Origin: Armatimonadota bacterium
GTDB lineage: Bacteria > Armatimonadota > Zipacnadia > Zipacnadales > JABUFB01
Assembly: GCA_013314775.1 (NCBI GenBank)
Contig: JABUFB010000007.1
Span: 103,483 to 167,482 of the forward strand
Length of the DNA: 64,000 nt
Reading direction: 5' to 3'
The position numbers and the translations under genes were made by a program. The notes under the pieces are model-generated. The model worked only from the letters and a program-made list of their open reading frames with translations. It was not told where the DNA came from and ran no database searches. Positions 36,086 through 44,900 of this stretch are shown here, piece by piece; within the stretch, counting starts at the first letter, position 1, and each line of letters begins with the position of its first letter.

Positions 36086-38206
36086 ATGCGCGTCCCATAT
36101 TCATGGCTTCTGAAGTATCTCAAGACTGACACCCCTGCCGAGGAATTGGCCCATGTGCTGACAATGGGTGGTCTGGAAGTCGAGGAAATCCACGACTGGA
36201 CCTCCGAGGACGGTCAGGCAACGGACCAGGTGCTGGTCACCTCGGTTACATCGAACCGCGGCGATCTGCTGTCGATGGTGGGCGTCGCCAGGCATGCGGC
36301 GGCGCTGCTGCGGTGCGACTGGCAGGCGCCCGACCTGAGCCGGCCGGAGATCGCGAGCCCCGCCGTGGGGGCGCCCCTGGTTGAACTGGGCGATGTGAAG
36401 ATCGAGGTGCTGGACTTCGACGCCTGCCCGCGGTACTCGGCGCTGGTGATCCGGGACCTGAAGATCGGACCGTCCCCGGACTGGATGCGCTACCACCTGG
36501 AGGCGGCAGGCGTCCGTCCCATCTGCAATGTGGTGGATGTGACCAACTACATCTGCTGGGAACTGGGCCAGCCGATGCACGCCTTCGACCTGCGGCTTGT
36601 GGCGCGCAACCATATCATCGTTCGCAGGGCCAACCCGGGCGAGCGCATCCTGCTCATCGACGATTCGACCCATGAACTGACCGCGAGCGATCTGGCAATC
36701 TGCGACGAGATGGGCCCGGCCGCCTTGGCGGGGATCATGGGCGGCCTGGATACCAGTGTGCGAGAGCGCACTGTGTCGATTCTGTTGGAATCGGCGCATT
36801 TCGACCCGACCACGATTCGCAGGTCCGCACAGCGGCACGGTCTGGGTAGCGAGTCCTCGTACCGTTTCGAGCGCCACGTGGACCCGAACCTCACACTGCC
36901 GGCCATTGCCAGGGCGACGGAGCTGATCCTGGAGACCGCCGGCGGGACGCCGGATGCGACGGCATTTGACGTGCGCGCAAGGGATTTTCAACCCAAGCGC
37001 ATCTCGCTGCGGCCACAGCGCTGCAATGCCGTGCTGGGCACCGACATCGCCCCGGAGAGCATGGTCGATTACCTGTCGCGCCTTGGGATGAAGGTCGAAA
37101 CCACGGACGGTGAGATCACCGCAGAAGTTCCCACCGTGCGTCCGGATATTGAGCGGGAGATTGACCTGATTGAGGAAGTTGCGATCATCCACGGGTACAA
37201 CAACCTGCCGATCACGGTGCCCGGCAAGCTCAAGGAAAGCGGGCTGCTCACCCGACGACAGTCCATGCGGCGGAAGACTTCCCAGCTGCTGCGGCAGTGC
37301 GGGCTGAATGAGACCATCGGGTTCTCCTTCATGGACATGGCGGCGCTGGACCGCTGTGAGTTCCAGCCGGATGCGCCCGAACGGGTGGCGTTGCAGCTTC
37401 TCCTGCCGGTCTCGCCGGACATGGCGCATCTGCGGACTACCCTGATTCCTGGTCTGCTGGGGGCGTGCGAGGTGAATGTGCGCCAGCGCGTGCTGGATGT
37501 GGCCTTGTTTGAGCTGGACCGGGTCTTCATCCCGGCTGGGGAAAATGCCCTGCCGCATGAGCGAGAGATGGTTGGGGGGGTGCTGATGGGCATGCAGTTC
37601 ACCTCGGCCTGGAATCTGCCCCAGGAAGCCGTGCGCGCCGATTTCTACTGGGCGAAGGGCGTCGTTGAGCAACTGTGCACTGGGCTCAATGTTGAGGGTG
37701 TGCGGTTCGAACGGGGGGCGCATCCGACAATGCACCCCGGACGGTGTGCGCAGGTGCTGGTGGGCGATGCCCTGGCCGGCTATGTGGGCGAGGTGAAAGC
37801 CTCGGTGCAGGCATCCTTCGACCTTCCGGCGAAAGCGTATGTGTTCGAACTGAACTGGGACCTGCTGATCGCCAACGCTGGCGGGCACCGGCAGTATGAG
37901 CCACTGTCGCGATTCCCGGCGGCATCGCGCGACATCGCCTTGCTTGTGGCCGACGATGACGCTCACAGCGCCGCAGCTATCCGCGAGGAGATCAGGGCAT
38001 CGGGCGGGCCCAATCTGTGGCACGTAGAAGCTTTCGACCTGTTCACCGATGCCGAGCGGCTGGGTCCAGGGCGCAAGTCAATTGCGTTCCGGCTTACTTT
38101 CCGCGCAGCGGACCGGACGCTGACCGATGAAGAGCTGGATGCGGCAATGAGTGCGGTTGTGGACCGGCTGAGATCCTCGCTGGGGGCTGAGATAAGGGAC
38201 CATTGA
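36086..38206 (+). CDS. pheT: Phenylalanyl-tRNA synthetase beta subunit lacking the EMAP/tRNA-binding insertion
   Basis: 706 residues, shorter than the usual 790-800. Domain B1 (MRVPYSWLLKYLKTDTPAEE, LTMGGLEVEEI) runs directly into SVTSNRGDLLSMVGVARHAA at about residue 50; the OB-fold tRNA-binding domain normally inserted there is missing. The editing B3/B4 domain (RPICNVVDVTNYICWELGQ), B5, the catalytic-like core and the C-terminal anticodon-binding FDX-ACB domain (LSRFPAASRDIALLV) are all present. AAAGGAAGAG precedes ATG 36086. The stop overlaps the ATG of the lipoprotein gene. Confidence 0.95.
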   Translation: MRVPYSWLLKYLKTDTPAEELAHVLTMGGLEVEEIHDWTSEDGQATDQVLVTSVTSNRGDLLSMVGVARHAAALLRCDWQAPDLSRPEIASPAVGAPLVELGDVKIEVLDFDACPRYSALVIRDLKIGPSPDWMRYHLEAAGVRPICNVVDVTNYICWELGQPMHAFDLRLVARNHIIVRRANPGERILLIDDSTHELTASDLAICDEMGPAALAGIMGGLDTSVRERTVSILLESAHFDPTTIRRSAQRHGLGSESSYRFERHVDPNLTLPAIARATELILETAGGTPDATAFDVRARDFQPKRISLRPQRCNAVLGTDIAPESMVDYLSRLGMKVETTDGEITAEVPTVRPDIEREIDLIEEVAIIHGYNNLPITVPGKLKESGLLTRRQSMRRKTSQLLRQCGLNETIGFSFMDMAALDRCEFQPDAPERVALQLLLPVSPDMAHLRTTLIPGLLGACEVNVRQRVLDVALFELDRVFIPAGENALPHEREMVGGVLMGMQFTSAWNLPQEAVRADFYWAKGVVEQLCTGLNVEGVRFERGAHPTMHPGRCAQVLVGDALAGYVGEVKASVQASFDLPAKAYVFELNWDLLIANAGGHRQYEPLSRFPAASRDIALLVADDDAHSAAAIREEIRASGGPNLWHVEAFDLFTDAERLGPGRKSIAFRLTFRAADRTLTDEELDAAMSAVVDRLRSSLGAEIRDH

Positions 38207-38844
38207 TGACCAGAGACTGGAGATGCCTGCAGGGGCTGCTCGCCATCGTCGCGGTTGGCATGTCGGCGCTGGTTGCCGGGTGCGCCAATATCGCACGCAC
38301 ACCGGAGACCATCCGGAACGTGAAGCATGACCAGTTTGGCGAGCAGCACCCGCTGTGTTTTCAGGACCGCAATTGCAAGGCCCCGAAGGCATTCCTGGTC
38401 AAGTCCGAGGCCGCCTGGACCACGCTCTGGGGGCCAGGCGAGACCCCGCCGGTAGTGAATTTCGACAAGGATATGGTCTTCATCGCCTTCACGAGCCTGA
38501 GTTCCGAAGGGCCGGGGACCCTGGAAGTGTGGGTGCAGAAGTTCGTGGTGAAGGAAGACGTCATCGAGGTGCGGGTGCGTGAGGTCGTGTCCGGATCATG
38601 GCCGCTGAGCGCAGCGTATTCCCGGGCCTACCATATCGTGAAGCTTCCGCAGAGCGACCTGCCGGTGAAAGTGACCTGGCGGTACCTGTGGGGCAACCGT
38701 GACGAGACGAAGGAACTAAAGGCCGAGGAGTGGCTGCCTGGCGCACCTGCCACAAGCACGGGTGCCGCCGGCTTCCCCAATCAGGGCAGCCGGCAGCAGC
38801 AACTGCCCGGGGGTTACCAGACCTGGGGTCCACAACAGCGCTGA
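38206..38844 (+). CDS. Lipoprotein with PrcB-type domain
   Basis: 212 residues. A lipoprotein signal peptide with lipobox LVAGC places it in a membrane. The folded part (about 60-150; FLVKSEAAWTTLWG, VNFDKDMVFIAFTS) resembles the PrcB C-terminal domain, known from a Treponema protease complex; this match is from memory and moderate. The C-terminal 40 residues are Gln/Gly/Pro-rich. The ATG shares its A with the pheT stop (TGATG), so it is co-translated with pheST though functionally unrelated as far as can be seen. Confidence 0.75.
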   Translation: MTRDWRCLQGLLAIVAVGMSALVAGCANIARTPETIRNVKHDQFGEQHPLCFQDRNCKAPKAFLVKSEAAWTTLWGPGETPPVVNFDKDMVFIAFTSLSSEGPGTLEVWVQKFVVKEDVIEVRVREVVSGSWPLSAAYSRAYHIVKLPQSDLPVKVTWRYLWGNRDETKELKAEEWLPGAPATSTGAAGFPNQGSRQQQLPGGYQTWGPQQR

Positions 38845-38861
38845 GACCGGGGCCGTTGCGA

Positions 38862-40088
38862 TCAGGTGGCATATTCCGCCGCCAGTTCCTTCGCAAGGTC
38901 CGCCCATTCGCGCAGGCGATTGGGGTGCCCGGAGAGAGTTTCCAGTTCCCGCAGTACCACCTGGTAGTAACAGCCCTGCAGTTTCTTCAGGCCGTTTTCG
39001 AGATGCCGCCGGATCGGCAATAAGTCGTCATGTCGGACCACCTCTGTGGCCGGTTGGCGCCACATGATGGTGTACCGGTCGCCGCACGCCTCGATCACCC
39101 GGTCCAGATCCGTCCACGCCGAGCACACAAAGATGCGCAGGTTCGGGATGCCCAGGACGATATCAATCTTCCGGGTGAGATTCTCGCAGCAACCGTACTG
39201 TGTGCGGCCGAACTGCTGGAAGATCACCTTCTGATATGAGAGCAGGAACTCTTCCTGCATCGCCGGGCTGACATGGTCGTATTCCTGGCTGTTGGCGGAT
39301 GTCCACAGATTATTCAGGCGGATATGCCCCTGCCCGGGATCGCCGTTGACCGGGTCGCTGCAATACATGGGCTCGTGGTGGTTGGTGGTGAGCAGCCCCG
39401 TCTCTTCGGCGGCGCGGCAGGCGGCGAGGGTGGCTTCGGTGAGCTTCGCCATGCACCGGTGGACGCGTTCCGGACAGAAGGCCATATCTTCGGTCATCCC
39501 CGCCATCCCGCGCAGGTGGTAGTGTATCGTGCCGAATGTTGGCGAAAGAGGCGGCGCACAGGTGATCCGCACCGGCATGGATTCGCCCAAGATGTCCTGC
39601 ACCTGGCCTGCAGAACGCTGGGTGCGTTGCATGTCAGCCTCAAAGTGGGGTACCTGCACGCGGTCGTAGTCTTCGGGAGACTTGATTGGCGGGTCGTAGC
39701 GGAAGCCGCCCTTGTCGGTGGACGCGGACTGGGGCGGGATCGGGATGCCCCAGGTGTGTTCAAGGGAGCACTTCCAGGCGACGGGCACACCCCACCAGGG
39801 CTCGAAGATGTGGTCATCGCCCACGTCGTGTTTGTACAGGTGCTGGCGGAAGGCGTACTCCATGGCGCGGCAGGTCGGGTCTTCGCAGTCGAGTGAGGAT
39901 TGGGGGATGATCTCCTGCCAGCAGCGTGCCGGGCGACACCAGACCGGTGCGCGATCGGGCCTGCGCAGTTCATTGACATCGCGCCACCGCTGGCGCCGGG
40001 CCTCATACTCGGGGCTTAGCGCCAACTCCCGGCAGCGCGATGCGAGGGCACGCACGGTCTGGATGTCTTTTCTACTGATTTCCGCCAT
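38862..40088 (-). CDS. Uroporphyrinogen decarboxylase-like protein
   Basis: 408 residues. The overall barrel and motifs such as VRITCAPPLSPTFG and YGCCENLTRKIDIVLGIPNL recall the UroD/MtaA superfamily, which includes haem-synthesis decarboxylases and cobamide-dependent methyltransferases. The characteristic UroD N-terminal arginine motif is absent, so it is probably not HemE. A Cys pair (GCCENL) could hold a metal as in methyltransferases, which is inference. GGAGG about eight bases before ATG 40088 fixes the start; the frame is open to 40136. Confidence 0.7.
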   Translation of the reverse strand: MAEISRKDIQTVRALASRCRELALSPEYEARRQRWRDVNELRRPDRAPVWCRPARCWQEIIPQSSLDCEDPTCRAMEYAFRQHLYKHDVGDDHIFEPWWGVPVAWKCSLEHTWGIPIPPQSASTDKGGFRYDPPIKSPEDYDRVQVPHFEADMQRTQRSAGQVQDILGESMPVRITCAPPLSPTFGTIHYHLRGMAGMTEDMAFCPERVHRCMAKLTEATLAACRAAEETGLLTTNHHEPMYCSDPVNGDPGQGHIRLNNLWTSANSQEYDHVSPAMQEEFLLSYQKVIFQQFGRTQYGCCENLTRKIDIVLGIPNLRIFVCSAWTDLDRVIEACGDRYTIMWRQPATEVVRHDDLLPIRRHLENGLKKLQGCYYQVVLRELETLSGHPNRLREWADLAKELAAEYAT

Positions 40089-40504
40089 GGGAACGCCTCC
40101 AAGGTGAGAGTGCGGATGAGTTCGCCGGATACTCACAGGATGCCTTCACAGAAGAGGATTGTCGAAAGCTCAAGGGGCGGGCCGAGGGCGTCGTCACGTG
40201 CCTTCAGCGGCGAACTCGGGTGAGGGCGAGTGGACGCTGACCTGGGGTCTCTGGACACGGAAGCCTGCTGTCTGCTACAGTTTCCATATGCGTGGAGACA
40301 AAATGAGTCCCAGGAAGCCTCTGAAGGTTCCACGCAACCCCGTCGCACGCCGTGCCTAGCTGCGCGGTGATGCCGGATCATCCGAACCGCGCCGCGTAAG
40401 AGATAAGCCGCTGACCGACTGTGGGCGTGGGAGGTTGCTCCCTGCCAAGCGGTGCGCCGTCTCCCGGAACACCGCAAGATCCTTCCTAACCGGGCGATGC
40501 CTCC
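40089..40504. other. Non-coding region with weak promoter and very short basic ORF
   Basis: 416 bp between the divergent UroD-like and glycosyltransferase genes. A weak promoter-like pair TGGACA (40252-40257), 18 bp, TACAGT (40276-40281) is followed by a 23-codon ORF (40288-40359, MSPRKPLKVPRNPVARRA at its end). Nothing else recognisable. Confidence 0.35.
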
Positions 40505-41605
40505 ATGGCCGCAACTGTCCTGCTCTGGGCGGTGGGGCTGGCGTTGTTGTACCAGTTCGGAGTCTTCGCGTGGAACGCTGTCTACTGGGTGCGCAGACGC
40601 CCGGAGTCCGACAGCGGCGAGCCGACCCTTTCGGTGCTTATCCCGGCGCGCAACGAGATCCGCAATTTGCCGGTCCTGTTGGCTGCACTTCAGGCGCAGA
40701 CGCTGCGCCCGGCCGAGATCATCGTGTGCGACGACCACTCGGACGACGGCATGCGGGAATGGCTTCAGGAGCATGCGGCCGAGTTTGATGTGAGATGGTT
40801 TCAGGCCGACCCAAAGCCCGACGAGTGGGTGGGCAAGAATTGGGCCTGCCACCAGCTTGCGCAGCACGCAACCGGCGACTGGTTCCTGTTCCTGGATGCG
40901 GATATTCGGCCCAAGCCCGGCTTTCTGGAGTTCATCGTCAACGCTTGCCGCAGGACGTCCGCGGTGCTGGTGACCGCCTTCCCGAGTATTGACCGGGCAG
41001 GGGTGGGAGACGGGCTGATCATCGGGATGGTGCCATTCTCCGTCTGCACCATGCTGCCGCTGAACCACGTGGAGCGCACATGTAACCCCGCCTTCGCCTT
41101 CGCAAACGGGCAGATCATGGCCTTCCGGCGCGAGGATTACCTGCGCATCGAGCCCCACCGGCAGGTGCGGGGGCTGGTCCTTGAGGATGTGGGCATCGCC
41201 CGCCTGATAAAGCGTCTACGTGGGCGGGTACATATCGCAGACGCCCGGCACGTGGTGGCCGCGCGAATGTATGAGAACACGGGGCAGGCCATTGCAGGGT
41301 TCTCGAAGAATGCAGTCGCGATCACCGGCGGTCGCCTGGGAGCCGCTGTGTCTTTGGTGAGTCTAACGACCACATACCTGGTTCCCATCTGGTTGGCGGT
41401 GGCGGGGTACAAGGCGGCATGGGCGGTGGTGGGCGCCGGAGCGCTCCTGTACGGGATTCCGGCGTATCTGTCCGGGCTGCCTGCGTGGTTCGGACTGCTG
41501 TACCCGGCGGCCATTGCGCTGGCCGAACTGGTGATGATTCGCTCCCTGATCTGGAACACAAGGGGCTGCGTCCGGTGGAAAGGGCGCGTCTACCGGCGCT
41601 GCTGA
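40505..41605 (+). CDS. Membrane-bound family 2 glycosyltransferase
   Basis: 366 residues. One N-terminal membrane helix (LLWAVGLALLYQFGVFAWNA), a GT-A domain with LSVLIPARNEIRNLPVLLAA, the metal-binding FLFLDADIRPKPGF (DxD) and the catalytic EDVGIARLIK, then three or four C-terminal membrane helices. The pattern resembles CrtQ and hopanoid-associated HpnB-type glycosyltransferases, so the acceptor may be a carotenoid, hopanoid or other lipid. No related biosynthetic genes are nearby, and the donor sugar is unknown. Confidence 0.88.
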   Translation: MAATVLLWAVGLALLYQFGVFAWNAVYWVRRRPESDSGEPTLSVLIPARNEIRNLPVLLAALQAQTLRPAEIIVCDDHSDDGMREWLQEHAAEFDVRWFQADPKPDEWVGKNWACHQLAQHATGDWFLFLDADIRPKPGFLEFIVNACRRTSAVLVTAFPSIDRAGVGDGLIIGMVPFSVCTMLPLNHVERTCNPAFAFANGQIMAFRREDYLRIEPHRQVRGLVLEDVGIARLIKRLRGRVHIADARHVVAARMYENTGQAIAGFSKNAVAITGGRLGAAVSLVSLTTTYLVPIWLAVAGYKAAWAVVGAGALLYGIPAYLSGLPAWFGLLYPAAIALAELVMIRSLIWNTRGCVRWKGRVYRRC

Positions 41606-41655
41606 AGTCCGCCAGGGCGAACCGCTTGAGCCTTCAGGATTGGCAGGTGCTTGAA

Positions 41656-41871
41656 ATGGCTGAGACGACCGTCACCGAGAAGGACCGGGCCATGGCGCAG
41701 AAGTGTTTGGAGTGCCCCGTCTGCAGCCACGCCCGCAAGACTCAACGCGGGCTGGCGTTTCTGTTCGTCAAGTTCATCGAGGGCGGTTTCTGCCCGTACT
41801 GCAAGGCATACGAGAAGGTGTACGGCCGGAAGGCTCACGAGCCGCTGCCCGAGAGCGAAAAACAGGCTTGA
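41656..41871 (+). CDS. Small zinc-ribbon-like protein
   Basis: 71 residues from ATG 41656. Cysteines are arranged as CLECPVC and FCPYC with a basic segment between, consistent with a four-Cys zinc ribbon. The family is unrecognised; the upstream region of the same frame (from 41419) overlaps the glycosyltransferase gene and is not coding. There is no clear ribosome-binding site, so the start and even the gene itself are uncertain. Confidence 0.5.
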   Translation: MAETTVTEKDRAMAQKCLECPVCSHARKTQRGLAFLFVKFIEGGFCPYCKAYEKVYGRKAHEPLPESEKQA

Positions 41872-41969
41872 GCGGTTCGGGCCGTCAGCGCTGAACAGCC
41901 ACAAGGAACCGCTACCCGTCCAGGCGAACTTCCGAGAGTGTACTGAACGCGCACCTCGGAGGCTTCGTG

Positions 41970-44900
41970 ATGAACCGCCTGCGGCGCATCCTCCCCCTCT
42001 GTCTCCTGCTGGTCTCCCTGAACGCGAACGCTGACCCCTTCTGCAGCATCGTCTGCCCGGATGGTTCCCTGCCGCTGGTCAAACAAGCCGCGACGGAGCT
42101 TTCTGGATACCTGGAGCGTCTGAGCCGGACACCCGTGCCGGTGGTCTCGCACGCCGCATCCGGGGACCGTGTGGTGCTGGAAATCACGCCGGATGAGGAC
42201 GGGCTCGGGCCGGAAGGATACCGCATTCGGTCCGTTGACGCGCCTGCCGGTGCGGTCGTGACCATCACCGGTGCCACGGAGCAAGGCGTGCTCTTCGGCG
42301 CCTACCGGCTGCTGCAGGAGTACGGCATCGGGTTCTACTTCGACGGAGATGCGTTGCCCGCCTCGCCTCCCTCGGACTTCCTCCGACCGGAAGTTGACGG
42401 CTCGCCTGTCTTCGCGATCCGTGGGTCTCTTCCGTGGTACAACTTTCTCAACAGCCCGACCACCTGGGACGATCAGGACTTCCGGTTCTTCGCCGACCAG
42501 ATCGTGCGCTCCGGGCAGAACTTCATCGGATTTCACAGCTACGACCACGAGCCTTTCGCGGCATACCAATATGACGGACAGGTCATCGGCGGCCAGCCGC
42601 TGATGACCACGGCGCGGCGGATCTGGGGCACATCGCCCCTTCGAGTGGACGACTTCGGGTTCGGAACAGGCCGGCTCTTCCCGGGGGAGTACTGGGGCAG
42701 CGATGTGGCGAGGCAGCCCGGTAGTCGCGAGGAGCGGATCACGGCGGCGAAGCAACTCCTCGCGAGGGGGTTGGAGTACGCCTCGGCGCGGGGTGTGCGC
42801 ACGTGCCTGGGATTCGAGGTGGGTGGGGACCCGTCGAACCCGGCTGAGCAGCGGCGGTTCCGTGCCCGGCTGCTGCAACTGCTCAAGGACTACCCGATGC
42901 TGGACTACGTCTGGCTCTGGCAGCCCGAGGGGATGTCGATGCAGGGCAGCACGCCGCCTGCGCCGCGATCCCCCGCCGGCCGACTGTACCGGGAGTGGCA
43001 AGAGAGCTTCGGTGAAATCGAGGATCCCGCGCGGAAATGGGAGGGCATCCGGGTGGCGACGTACGCCCGGCTGGCCCGGGACCTGATGGATCACGCCGCG
43101 CCCCACGTCAAACTGGTCCTTTCGGGCTGGGGTGGGGACCACTGGCTCCATGTCTCCGATTACTTCCCGTGCTGGGACCGGGTCCTGGACAAGCGCATCA
43201 TCTTCGCGGCCCTGGACGACATACGCGTTGGCCCCACGGTGAGCCGCAACTATGCACTGCCGCAAGATCGCGAGCGGTGGGCGATCCCCTGGTACGAGTA
43301 CGATGGCGATCAATGGTTCCCGCAGGCCAATGTGCATATCTTCGCCGATACCGTGAGGGATGCGAGGGCGAAGGGTTGCCAGGGACTGCTGGGCATTCAC
43401 TGGCGCACCAAGGAAGTGGGCGAATCTCAGGCATACGTAGCTCGTGCGGCCTGGCATCCGGAGCAGACGCTCGAGAGCTTCTATGCGGACTACGCTCGCC
43501 GACGGTTCGGGGAGGGACTGGCGGAGGAGATGGCGGCGATCCTGATCGAACTGGACGGCCTCGGGTACCGCTGGATCGGTGGGCCGGGACAGTCGGAATG
43601 CGGGGAGTTCGCCTGGTGCCATGCTCGGTCGCCCGAGAAGCAGGAGGCGCTGGCGGACCTGCGGGAGAGGCTGGTGGCAGCGCGGGGCCGATTGGATGAG
43701 ACGGCGCCTTCCGGGGCTGTGGGAAGGCTTGATGACCTCCTGGCTACCCTTGATCGCGGACTGATGTTCAATCGGATCGCGGCACTCATGGTAGCCGACG
43801 GGCCGGTGGACCAAGCGCTGGATATGGACCCGCAGAACCCGGAGAGAGCGCAGCGCTGCGCCGCCATGCTTGTGGAACTGCGAGAGATGGACTTCGCGAA
43901 GATGCTGGGGATGTGGGCGAGCACGATCACGTCCCGGGGCGAAATGGGCGTGCTGGCCACCATCAACGGCAAGGCATTCGTGGACTACCGGGACAAGGTG
44001 GCCCGATTGCGGGAAGCATGCGGGCTGGATGCGGACACGAGCGACTTGTCGGCGGCTCCGGACGAAGGGAGCGGGATCATCAGCGACTATCAGCACAGCA
44101 GTATCGCCGCGGGATCGCCGCTGACGGTGCGCTGCGCGGCGTGGGACGGCGCAGGGGCGGCGAAGAGCGTGGCCCTGGAGTTCGCGACAGGTGGGGTCGA
44201 TGGCTGGCAGTCGATCCCGATGGCGAACACGGAGCGCTGCGTGTTTGAAGCCACAATCCCGGGGGAGCGGGTGCAGGCCGGCTGGCTGCGCTACCGGATC
44301 GTTGCGCAGACCGGGTCGGGGGTGCTGCGCTGGCCCGAACTGCGCGGCGAACCCTTCCGGCAGGTGCATATCCATGGCCCCGGCGCGCTGGTGTCCCGAC
44401 GCAATCAGGTGGATACGGCGATCCCGAGGATAGCCGTCTCGGTGGGGCTGGAGTGCCGGGTGCTGCCCTTCGGCGGAGTGGGCATCCGCTGGTTCGGAGC
44501 GCCAGGGATGGCCGAAGCAGTGATCGAACGCAGGACGGGAGCCGATGACTGGGTGCGTGTTTGCGAGAGTCTGGACCGTGCCTGCGATGACTTGGATGTG
44601 CCGGGCGATGCGGACCTGGAGTACCGCCTGCTGGACGACGAAGGCGAAGAAAGGGCGCGGTCAACCATCCGGACAGCCCGTGCGGTTGCCCCGGATGCGC
44701 CTGAGGACCTGGTGGCTCGGGCGGGAGTGAACAGCGTGCGGCTGCGGTGGGAAGGTGATGACCTGCGGGTCGTGCGGTACTCTGTGGAGCGGCGGGCCGG
44801 TCCTGACGGCGACTGGAGAGCGGTGACGGGGGCTGGTGGGGTTACCCCGCAAGGCTTTGGGCAGACGGGCTATACGGACCGGGTCACGGAGCCTGGAGAC

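Noticed and set aside
36101..38023. 640-codon open frame on the minus strand
   Set aside because: Antisense to pheT along its whole length; high G+C keeps the reverse frame open. Composition (His/Arg/Gln-rich) is not protein-like.
41835..44375. 846-codon open frame on the minus strand
   Set aside because: Antisense shadow of the glycosidase-like gene, with low-complexity Arg/Pro/His composition and no domain.
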